In this document: in pieces, positions 33,648 to 40,933 of the stretch
How the letters are laid out: each line of letters opens with the position of its first letter
How positions within the stretch are numbered: the stretch's first letter is position 1
From: Actinomycetota bacterium
GTDB lineage: Bacteria; Actinomycetota; Actinomycetes; S36-B12; UBA10799
Direction of reading: 5' to 3'
Length of the DNA stretch: 64,000 nucleotides
Assembly (NCBI GenBank): GCA_020637055.1
Contig: JACJWR010000001.1
Location: forward strand, 930,001 to 994,000
Notes under the pieces: generated by a model
What the model was told of the DNA's origin: nothing
Seen by the model: only the letters and a program-made list of their open reading frames with translations
Database searches by the model: none
Position numbers and translations under genes: made by a program

Positions 33648-35546
33648 ATGCGTGGCGGTGGCCCCGGTGCGGCGCGCAGGCGTCGTGGCGGGGTGCGAGC
33701 GGCCTGTGCGGCGGTGCTGGCGCTATTGACCGGGTCGATCGGCGTGGTCATGCCTTCGTCGGCGGCTGCGGACCCGGGCGTCGGACAGCCGTTGCTCTCG
33801 GGCTGGTTGCCCTATTGGACAACCTCCTCCAGCCTCGCCTCCTACACCGCCAACGCGGACTTGTTCGCCAACATCAGTCCGTTCTGGTTCGACGCCCAGG
33901 CCGGGCCCACCGCCGGTTCGGTGTCGATCGTGGCCCAACCGATCGGGCAGTCGAGCGCCGCCGCCATGGCCCAACTCCGAGCGGCCGGCAAGAAGGTTCT
34001 GCCGGCGATCACCGACGGCACCCCGAGGGGCTACATGGCCGCGGTGCTGCAAGATCCGACGACTCGTGCCGCCCATGTGGAACAACTCTTGGAGTTGGTG
34101 CGCAGCGGTGGGTTCGACGGGATCGACTTGGACTACGAAGGGTTCGCTTTCTCCGACGGCACGTCCACCTGGAACGCCACCAAGCCGGCGTGGGCAGCCT
34201 TCGTGACCGAGTTGGCTGCGCGCTTCCACGCGAACGGTCTGCTCGTCACGGCCGCGGTTCCGACAAGTCCCTACTGGGTGTACGACTTCCCGACGCTGGG
34301 CGCGGTGCTCGACGGGGTCCGGGTGATGACCTATGACTACTCGGTGGCGCGGCCGGGACCGATCGCTCCGCTCGACTGGGTCCGCCGGGAGACGCAGACG
34401 ATGCGGACCATGATCCCCTCCGACAAGCTCATCATGGGGATCCCGGTGTACGGCAGGGACTGGGTGCGACGCACCAGCACCGATCAGTACGACATCAGCC
34501 TCCCCGACGGGCGACCGGCGACGGTGGCCGACTGTCCGGTCGGCGCGTCCTTCGCCACCAGGGCGGTGTCCGCCAAGGACACCTACTCGGTCACCGCCAA
34601 GCCGGGAGCCACGGTCACCCGAAACCCCGTGTACGGCGAACTCCAGGTGCGCTACTCCGAAACGCTCTCCGGCGGCGGCAAGACCTGCGTGGTGAACCGT
34701 GAGGCTTGGTTGGCGGACCCGCGCAGCGTCGACGACCGCCTTCGCACCGTGATCTCGGCCGGTGCTTCCGGGGCCGCACTCTGGACGGTCGGCGGGGAAA
34801 ATTCGGTGCAGTGGGAGACGCTGCGGTACTTCATCAACAGCAGGGGTCCGATCTACTGGTCGCCGTTGACCTCGGGACCCTATCCGGTGTACGGCGCGAT
34901 CCTGAGTCGCTACCAGGCACTGGGGATGGAATCGTCGATCCTTCGGCTGCCCACCAGCGCCGAGATGAATGCGGCTGTGCCCGGCAGCCGGGTGAACACC
35001 TTCCAAGGCGGGCGCATCTACTGGTCGCCGGCCACCGGGGCACACGAGGTGTACGGCGCCATCCTCGGGCAATACTCGAGCCTGGGGGCCGAGACCTCCG
35101 TCCTGGGGTTGCCGCGCACGGGGGAACTGTCCGGCCGGGTGCCGGGCAGCAGGGCGAACGTGTTCGCCCGCGGCGCCATCTACTGGTCGTCGACCACCGG
35201 CGCGCATGAGGTGTACGGCGCGATCCTGGGGCGTTACTGGGCGATGGGCGGGGAAACGTCGCCGCTGGGTCTGCCCACTAGCGGGGAGGTGTCGGGCCGG
35301 GTGCCCGGCAGCCGGGTGAACACCTTCACCGGTGGGGCGATCTACTGGTCGCCGGCCACCGGGGCGCACGACGTGTACGGCGCCATCTACCAGACCTACC
35401 AGCGGCTGGGCGCGGAATCCTCCCGCCTCGGTCTTCCCGTAACAGGCGAGGTCAACGGCGAGGTGGCCGGATGGCGGGTATCCAACTTCACCGGTGGGGC
35501 GATCTACTGGTCGCCGGCCTACGGCACCTGGGTCGTCTACCGCTAG
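33648..35546 (+). CDS. Secreted GH18 glycosidase with LGFP cell-wall-binding repeats
   Basis: A 632-residue exported enzyme. A signal peptide is evident: an Arg-rich n-region, hydrophobic AACAAVLALLTGSIGVV, and an Ala-rich cleavage area ending SAAADPG. The GH18 catalytic domain has DGIDLDYE at residues 157-164 (catalytic Glu164), with VRVMTYDYS and WTVGG later in the barrel. The C-terminal ~230 residues contain four LGFP-type repeats of ~53 residues plus a final half unit, each with IYWSP and L-x-LP; these bind the actinobacterial cell wall. GH18 enzymes cut chitin or related beta-1,4-GlcNAc polymers. GTG codons at 33630 and 33645 are alternative starts; a ggagg lies at 33632-33636. Confidence 0.88.
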   Translation: MRGGGPGAARRRRGGVRAACAAVLALLTGSIGVVMPSSAAADPGVGQPLLSGWLPYWTTSSSLASYTANADLFANISPFWFDAQAGPTAGSVSIVAQPIGQSSAAAMAQLRAAGKKVLPAITDGTPRGYMAAVLQDPTTRAAHVEQLLELVRSGGFDGIDLDYEGFAFSDGTSTWNATKPAWAAFVTELAARFHANGLLVTAAVPTSPYWVYDFPTLGAVLDGVRVMTYDYSVARPGPIAPLDWVRRETQTMRTMIPSDKLIMGIPVYGRDWVRRTSTDQYDISLPDGRPATVADCPVGASFATRAVSAKDTYSVTAKPGATVTRNPVYGELQVRYSETLSGGGKTCVVNREAWLADPRSVDDRLRTVISAGASGAALWTVGGENSVQWETLRYFINSRGPIYWSPLTSGPYPVYGAILSRYQALGMESSILRLPTSAEMNAAVPGSRVNTFQGGRIYWSPATGAHEVYGAILGQYSSLGAETSVLGLPRTGELSGRVPGSRANVFARGAIYWSSTTGAHEVYGAILGRYWAMGGETSPLGLPTSGEVSGRVPGSRVNTFTGGAIYWSPATGAHDVYGAIYQTYQRLGAESSRLGLPVTGEVNGEVAGWRVSNFTGGAIYWSPAYGTWVVYR

Positions 35547-35574
35547 TGCAGGCCGACCCCGGACAGCACCGGAT

Positions 35575-36477
35575 TCAGGGCACCTCGGTTCCGGTGGCGG
35601 CTCGGAGCAGCACGAACCAGTCCTGTCGATCGAGGGTCAGCCCACACGCCGCCGCGGCATCGGCCACACCTTCTCGGCGGGAACTGCTCACCACCGGAAT
35701 CGCGCCGACCGGTTCGGCCATCAGCCAGGCAAGCGCCAAGGTCGCCAGCGACACCCCGTAGTCTGCGGCCATTTCGCCGGCGACTTCGCGCACCCGGACC
35801 GCTGCGGGCTCGGTGGAGGAGAACAGTCGTCCACCGCCCAGCGGCGACCACAACATCGGCCGGATGCGCAGTTCCTGGCAACGATCGAAGGTGCCGTCGT
35901 ACATGGGCCCGAGTGCCAGCAGTGAGTGTTCGACCTGATTCGTCACAAGTCCGACCCGGCTGGCCAACAGGTCGAACTGTCCAACGGTGAAATTGGAGAC
36001 CCCCAGGTGGCCCACCAAGCCGGCGTCGCGCATGGCGAGAAAGGCGGCGGCGACCTCGTCGGCATCCATCAGCGGATCCGGCCGGTGCAGCAGAAGTACG
36101 TCGAGATGGTCGACGTGCAGGTCGCGCAACTGCTGCTCGACGCTGCGGCGCAGGTGGGCGGCGCTGCTGTCGTAGTGCTGGATCCGGTGGGAGGGACGGG
36201 CGTCGCCGGTCAGGGCGATGTTCGCCTTGCTGACGATCTGGATCCGGTCCCGAAGGGACGGCTGCGCCCGCAGTGCGTCGCCGAACAACCGGGTCACCTG
36301 GTAGTCGCCGTAGATGTCGGCGTGGTCGAAGGTGGTGATCCCCAAGTCGATCGATTGTCGCATCCAGTCGGCCACCGCCGACGTGTCGTAGTGCCAGTCC
36401 GCCAGCCGCCAACAGCCAGAGGCCACGGCGGAGAGTGCGGGTCCGCCGGGGCACACCGGCCGGGAAGGTACCGTCAT
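35575..36477 (-). CDS. Aldo/keto reductase, YdhF-like
   Basis: A 300-residue NADP(H)-dependent aldo/keto reductase. The catalytic tetrad regions are visible: GITTFDHADIYGDYQV (Asp and Tyr), IVSKANIAL (Lys in place), and HVDHLDVLLLHRPDPL (His), with HLGVSNFTVGQF after it. The overall layout is close to E. coli YdhF. The substrate is unknown. The ATG at 36477 is chosen because the TIM-barrel N-terminus begins there. It is divergent from plsC, with 39 nt between starts, and convergent with the GH18 gene. Confidence 0.85.
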   Translation of the reverse strand: MTVPSRPVCPGGPALSAVASGCWRLADWHYDTSAVADWMRQSIDLGITTFDHADIYGDYQVTRLFGDALRAQPSLRDRIQIVSKANIALTGDARPSHRIQHYDSSAAHLRRSVEQQLRDLHVDHLDVLLLHRPDPLMDADEVAAAFLAMRDAGLVGHLGVSNFTVGQFDLLASRVGLVTNQVEHSLLALGPMYDGTFDRCQELRIRPMLWSPLGGGRLFSSTEPAAVRVREVAGEMAADYGVSLATLALAWLMAEPVGAIPVVSSSRREGVADAAAACGLTLDRQDWFVLLRAATGTEVP

Positions 36478-36504
36478 GGCCAGGATCGTGGCACAGATCA
36501 GCGG

Positions 36505-36510
36505 TACCCT
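36505..36510 (+). promoter_or_regulatory. Probable -10 box of the plsC-like gene
   Basis: TACCCT ends 6 nt before the GTG at 36517. This leaderless spacing fixes the start. Confidence 0.5.
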
Positions 36511-36516
36511 GCACGG

Positions 36517-37275
36517 GTGGGCGAACCCGTGTACTACCCCGTCGTCAAAGCCTTCTTGGGCATTTTCAAACTGTGGCGGATCAACGTCGACTGTGTCGGC
36601 GCCGAGCACGTGCCGACGTCGGGGGGCGCGGTCTTCGCGATCAACCATACGAGTTTCCTGGATTTCATTTTCGCCGGCGTGCCGGCCGAGGAGCACCACC
36701 GCTACGTCAGGTTCATGGCCAAAGACGCCGTGTTCGCCCACCGGATCGCCGGACCGCTCATGCGAGGTATGAAGCACATTCCGGTGGACCGGTCCGCCGG
36801 TGCGCACGCCTACGACACAGCCGTCGAAGCACTACGCGCGGGCGAGATCGTGGGGGTCTTTCCAGAGGCGACGATGAGTCGTTCTTTCGACGTGAAGGAC
36901 TTCAAGACCGGCGCCGTGCGAATGGCGGCCGAGGCCGGGGTGCCGCTCTATCCCGAGATCGTCTTCGGCGGTCAACGGATGTACTCCTACCACCACCGAG
37001 ACTTCTCCCGCGGGCACGATGTGGCGATCACCCTCGGCGAGCCGATGCACCCGACCACCGCGGATGACCCGGAGGAGTTCACGGCGCAACTGCGGGCGCG
37101 GATGATCACGATGTTGGACGAGACGATCGCCCGCTACCCGGTGCCGCGGGAAGCCGGTGCGGATCTTTGGTGGCTGCCCACCCGGCATGGCGGTACCGCG
37201 CCTACGTTGGAGCAAGCCGCTGTGCTGGAGGAGGAGGCGAAGGCGCGCAAGGCGGCAAAGCGGGCCGAGAACTAG
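36517..37275 (+). CDS. 1-acyl-sn-glycerol-3-phosphate acyltransferase family protein
   Basis: A 252-residue PlsC-type acyltransferase. The catalytic NHTSFLDF (NH-x4-D) is followed by VFPEATMSRSFDVKDFKTGAVRMAAEAGVP, holding the phosphate-binding Glu and the third block. One hydrophobic N-terminal segment suggests membrane association. It likely acylates lysophosphatidate or a related lysolipid. The C-terminal tail is Ala/Lys/Glu-rich. Start at the GTG placed by the -10 box. The aquaporin gene starts 38 nt downstream with its own promoter. Confidence 0.86.
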   Translation: MGEPVYYPVVKAFLGIFKLWRINVDCVGAEHVPTSGGAVFAINHTSFLDFIFAGVPAEEHHRYVRFMAKDAVFAHRIAGPLMRGMKHIPVDRSAGAHAYDTAVEALRAGEIVGVFPEATMSRSFDVKDFKTGAVRMAAEAGVPLYPEIVFGGQRMYSYHHRDFSRGHDVAITLGEPMHPTTADDPEEFTAQLRARMITMLDETIARYPVPREAGADLWWLPTRHGGTAPTLEQAAVLEEEAKARKAAKRAEN

Positions 37276-37301
37276 GCCCAGCATCCGGTACCGGGTGCTA
37301 C

Positions 37302-37307
37302 TAGCGT
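37302..37307 (+). promoter_or_regulatory. Probable -10 box of the aquaporin gene
   Basis: TAGCGT ends 6 nt before the ATG at 37314. No ribosome site is seen. Confidence 0.5.
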
Positions 37308-37313
37308 TCGGGA

Positions 37314-38081
37314 ATGACCCAATACTCCCTCTCAACGCTGTTCTTCAGCGAGCTGGTCGGAACGATGCTGCTGCTCCTGCTAGGCGTGGGCGTATCCGCC
37401 AACACCACGCTGAAAAGGTCCTTCGGACACGGCCACGACTGGCTGCTGATCGCGTTCGGCTGGGGTTTCGGGGTGTTTGTCGGGGCCAGTGTCGCGTGGC
37501 GATCCGGGGCCAACCTCAACCCCGCAGTGACGTTGCAGCAGGCCTTCACCGGATCCCTGCCGTGGTCCTACGTGCCGCTCTACCTGGTCGCACAGCTCAT
37601 CGGGGCGATGCTGGGGGCGCTGCTTGCCTACCTCGCCTACAAGAAGCAGTTCGACACCCACGACGACCCCGCCAGCACCGGCGGCATCTTCTTCACCTCC
37701 GCCGCCGTTCGCGCCCCCGCCTGGAACCTCACCACCGAAGCCATCGGCACCTTCGTGCTCCTCCTCTGGATCCACGAGAGTTCGCCGTTCCAGTTCGGCG
37801 TCGGGGACTCCGCGCCCCAGTTCGGCAACTCCGCCCTCGGCTACGCCGCCGTCGCCTTCACCGTGATCGCCATCGGCGCCTCCCTGGGTGGCCCCACCGG
37901 CTACGCGATCAACCCGTTCCGCGACCTCGGCCCGCGGATCGTCTACACCTTCCTGCCGATCAAGCAGAAGGGTTCCTCGCAGTGGGGATACTCCTGGGTG
38001 CCGATCGTGGGTCCGCTGCTGGGCGTGGTGGCGGCGTTGCTGTTCTACCTGAGCCTGGGGAACACCAGCCCGGCGAGTTGA
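37314..38081 (+). CDS. MIP-family aquaporin/glycerol facilitator
   Basis: A 255-residue, six-helix channel. The first pore loop has the canonical GANLNPAVTL. The second reads GYAINPFRDLGPR, so the usual NPA is NPF, while the Arg of the selectivity filter and the Asp three residues after the Asn are kept. The D-L-G-P-R end is typical of glycerol facilitators, so glycerol or another small solute is likelier than water alone. No glpK or glpD is adjacent. Leaderless start from the -10 spacing. Confidence 0.88.
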   Translation: MTQYSLSTLFFSELVGTMLLLLLGVGVSANTTLKRSFGHGHDWLLIAFGWGFGVFVGASVAWRSGANLNPAVTLQQAFTGSLPWSYVPLYLVAQLIGAMLGALLAYLAYKKQFDTHDDPASTGGIFFTSAAVRAPAWNLTTEAIGTFVLLLWIHESSPFQFGVGDSAPQFGNSALGYAAVAFTVIAIGASLGGPTGYAINPFRDLGPRIVYTFLPIKQKGSSQWGYSWVPIVGPLLGVVAALLFYLSLGNTSPAS

Positions 38082-38213
38082 CGGCCTGCTCCCACGCGGG
38101 GTCGAGCAGCAACCTGCTGCGACCGGCAGCAGCTGCGCCGACGCGCCCGCTCGGGTCGACATCTGCGCCTCGTGGCAGGCAGGGTGGGTGCACCGACGAC
38201 GTAGGAGGTTGCC

Positions 38214-39566
38214 GTGGAGGTTGACGACCCCGGGCGCATGCACTTCATCGATTCCCTCTGGATGGACCTCGACACCGGGGAGGCTCCCATCGCGGTCGGG
38301 GCGGTGCTCGAATTCAGCGGTCGGGCACCGGCGATCGGACGGGTTCGGCAACGCATCGCCGAGGTGTTGACATCGGCGGTTCGGCTCCGACAGGTGCCGG
38401 TCGCCAGCCGCACCGGAGTCCTGCAGCCGAAGTGGTCGGACGCGGAACCCGACCTCGTGCACCACGTGACCCGCGAGACGGCCGACGACCTCGGCGCGGC
38501 GGTGTCGCGAATCATGGCCCGGCCGCTGCCGAACGATCGTCCGCTGTGGGATCTCACCTTGGTCGTCGGATATGCCCCCCGGGAGTGGGCCCTGGTGTGG
38601 CGCATCCACCATTCGGTCGCCGACGGCGAGGGGGTCACGATGCTTGTGGGTCGGACCCTGGACATGGCCGAGGAGGGTGGGGTGACCCTCACCGACTGGA
38701 TGGTCTCGCAGGCCCTCAGCATGCGTACGACCGGCGGTGACGACTCCGAGGATGCCACCGGATCGCCGATGGATCGGGCGCTCGGCTTCGCCCGAAGCGC
38801 GGTGGAGCAGGCGGTAACCGCAGCGGCCATGACGCCCGCCACTGTGCGCGGGCTGCTCCGGTTGCACCCGGCACTTCCGAGCGAGTTGACCGGAACGCCG
38901 TCACCGGGCAGGGACTGGCGCAGTATCCACCTGTCGCTGGCGGATGTGAAACGGGCTGGGAAGGCCCACGGCGCGACCATCAACGACGTGTTGATGTCCG
39001 CGGTGGCTGGAGGTTTCCGGGAAGTCATCGTGGCCAATGGTCACGACCCCGCCGATCGGACGGTGCGGGCGGTGATGCCGGTGTCCCTGCGTCGGCCCGG
39101 TGACGCCCGATCGAACAACCAGGTGAGCATGATCCCGATCGAACTGCCGGTGGGGGAGATCGATCCGGCAGCCCGGCTCGGCGCCGTCGTGCGACAGACC
39201 CGGCAGGGCAAGAAGTCCATGGTTCCGGCGGTGGTGGGCTCCATGAGCGAGATGCTGGACAAGACGCTGCCGGCGCCGCTCGCGGAGGCGATCGTGCCAC
39301 GGTTCGGCTGGGCCTTCGGGTGGCTGTCGGACACGCTCGTGACGAATGTCCGCGGACCGTCGGAACCGCTGTACTTCCTCGGCAACGAGATCCGGTATCT
39401 GTCCCCGATCATCCCGATCGGCACCACCCTGCGCACAGTGGTGGGGATCAACTCCTACAACGGCTCGGTGAACATCTCGGTGACCGGCGACGGGCAGCAC
39501 GGCCGCGACGACAAGGTGCTGCTCGACGGGATCGCGATGACCGTGGACATGCTCCAGCCGCAATGA
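38214..39566 (+). CDS. Wax ester synthase/diacylglycerol acyltransferase (WS/DGAT)
   Basis: A 450-residue bifunctional acyltransferase family member. The catalytic motif RIHHSVADGEG (HH-x3-DG) lies near residue 128; NDVLMSAVAGGFR, VMPVSLR and TNVRGPSEPLYFLG are the further WS/DGAT landmarks. It makes triacylglycerol or wax esters from acyl-CoA. The GTG at 38214 has aggagg upstream, a strong site. It lies just upstream of the fatty-acid oxidation operon, linking lipid storage and breakdown by position only. Confidence 0.88.
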   Translation: MEVDDPGRMHFIDSLWMDLDTGEAPIAVGAVLEFSGRAPAIGRVRQRIAEVLTSAVRLRQVPVASRTGVLQPKWSDAEPDLVHHVTRETADDLGAAVSRIMARPLPNDRPLWDLTLVVGYAPREWALVWRIHHSVADGEGVTMLVGRTLDMAEEGGVTLTDWMVSQALSMRTTGGDDSEDATGSPMDRALGFARSAVEQAVTAAAMTPATVRGLLRLHPALPSELTGTPSPGRDWRSIHLSLADVKRAGKAHGATINDVLMSAVAGGFREVIVANGHDPADRTVRAVMPVSLRRPGDARSNNQVSMIPIELPVGEIDPAARLGAVVRQTRQGKKSMVPAVVGSMSEMLDKTLPAPLAEAIVPRFGWAFGWLSDTLVTNVRGPSEPLYFLGNEIRYLSPIIPIGTTLRTVVGINSYNGSVNISVTGDGQHGRDDKVLLDGIAMTVDMLQPQ

Positions 39567-39582
39567 CGCCACTCGTGCGGTG

Positions 39583-39615
39583 CTTGCACCCGATTCGCTA
39601 TTGACATATAGTCAA
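39583..39615 (+). promoter_or_regulatory. fadA promoter with palindromic operator
   Basis: A -35 TTGCAC (39583-39588) and a -10 TATAGT (39607-39612) are separated by 18 bp. The palindrome TTGAC-ATATA-GTCAA (39601-39615) covers the -10. This fits a repressor site controlling fadA-fadB-tetR; the TetR protein encoded at 43094 is the obvious candidate. Confidence 0.6.
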
Positions 39616-39650
39616 CAAGCAATCAGGTTCCCACCGGCACGAGGAGAAAC

Positions 39651-40862
39651 ATGACCGAGGCGTTCATCTACGAGGCGATTCGCACCCCACGGGGACGCGG
39701 CAAGGCGAACGGATCCCTGCACGGGGTCAAGCCGGTGTCGTTGGTCGTGGGCCTGATCGACGAACTGCAGGCGCGGCATCCCGACCTCGATCCGAACGCC
39801 ATCGAGGACCTCATCCTCGGCTGCGTCACTCCGGTCGGCGACCAGGGGGCCGACATCGCCAAGACGGCGGCGCTCGCGGCGGGTTTGCCCGACACCGTCG
39901 CCGGCACCCAGATCAACCGGTTCTGCGCCTCGGGGTTGGAGGCGGTCAACACCGCCGCCCAGAAGGTGCGCGCAGGTTGGGATTCGCTGATTCTGGCCGG
40001 CGGGGTGGAGTCGATGAGCCGGGTTCCGATGGGGTCCGACGGTGGGCCCTGGGCGATGGATCCGGAGACCGCCTACGACACCTACTTCGTACCGCAGGGG
40101 ATCTCGGCCGACCTGATCGCCACCACCGAAGGCTTCACCCGGGACGATGTCGACGCGCTGGCCGTGCAGTCCCAGGAGCGTGCGGCGATGGCTTGGAGCA
40201 GCGGGCGCTTCGCCAAGTCGGTGGTCCCGGTCAAAGATCGCAACGGCGTGGTGATCCTCGACCACGACGAGCACATGCGGCCCGGCACCACCATGGCCGA
40301 CCTCGCCAAGTTGAAGCCCTCGTTCGCGGGTATCGGCGAGATGGGCGGCTTCGATGCGGTGGCGCTGCAGAAGTTCCACTGGGTCGAGAAGATCAACCAC
40401 GTACACACGCCGGGCAACTCCTCGGGAATCGTGGACGGCGCGGCGCTCGTGCTGGTGGGAAGCGAGCAGGTCGGCAAGGACTTCAGCATGGCGCCCCGGG
40501 CGCGCATCGTGGCGACCGCGGTGAGCGGCGCCGACCCGACGATCATGCTCACCGGGCCGACTCCCGCCACGGAGAAGGTGCTGCGCACTGCCGGGTTGGG
40601 GGTCGACGACATCGACGTCTGGGAGCTCAACGAGGCCTTCGCCGCGGTGGTGCTCAAGTGGGTCAAGGACTTCGACCTTCCGATGGAGAAGGTCAACATC
40701 AACGGCGGGGCGATGGCCATGGGTCACCCGCTGGGTGCCACCGGCGCCATGATCCTCGGGACCGTCGTCGACGAGTTGGAGCGCTCGGGTGGCCGGTACG
40801 GCCTGATCACGCTGTGCATCGGCGGCGGAATGGGTCTGGCGACCATCGTCGAACGTGTCTGA
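39651..40862 (+). CDS. fadA: Acetyl-CoA C-acyltransferase (thiolase)
   Basis: A 403-residue thiolase. The nucleophilic Cys lies in NRFCASGLEAV, the catalytic His in NGGAMAMGHPLGATGA, and the proton-relay Cys in LCIGGGMG. AILDHDEHMRP-like and NEAFAAV segments also fit (here VILDHDEHMRP and LNEAFAAVVL). It carries out the last step of beta-oxidation. gaggagaaac precedes the ATG at 39651. It is followed 71 nt later by fadB in the same operon, behind a palindromic promoter. Confidence 0.93.
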   Translation: MTEAFIYEAIRTPRGRGKANGSLHGVKPVSLVVGLIDELQARHPDLDPNAIEDLILGCVTPVGDQGADIAKTAALAAGLPDTVAGTQINRFCASGLEAVNTAAQKVRAGWDSLILAGGVESMSRVPMGSDGGPWAMDPETAYDTYFVPQGISADLIATTEGFTRDDVDALAVQSQERAAMAWSSGRFAKSVVPVKDRNGVVILDHDEHMRPGTTMADLAKLKPSFAGIGEMGGFDAVALQKFHWVEKINHVHTPGNSSGIVDGAALVLVGSEQVGKDFSMAPRARIVATAVSGADPTIMLTGPTPATEKVLRTAGLGVDDIDVWELNEAFAAVVLKWVKDFDLPMEKVNINGGAMAMGHPLGATGAMILGTVVDELERSGGRYGLITLCIGGGMGLATIVERV

Positions 40863-40933
40863 CGCCTGCCCACCGGCAGGCCGAGCCAACCTCTCCCCAC
40901 CCTCCATTACTTAGACAAGGACCAACGCTCACC

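Noticed and set aside
33723..35369. Long minus-strand open frame opposite the GH18 gene
   Set aside because: Pro/Arg/His-rich shadow with repeats that simply mirror the LGFP-coding repeats.
39977..40933. A 319-codon open extension upstream of fadB
   Set aside because: It runs out of frame through fadA, is Arg/His/Gly-rich without domains, and the fadB N-terminus is conserved only from 40934.
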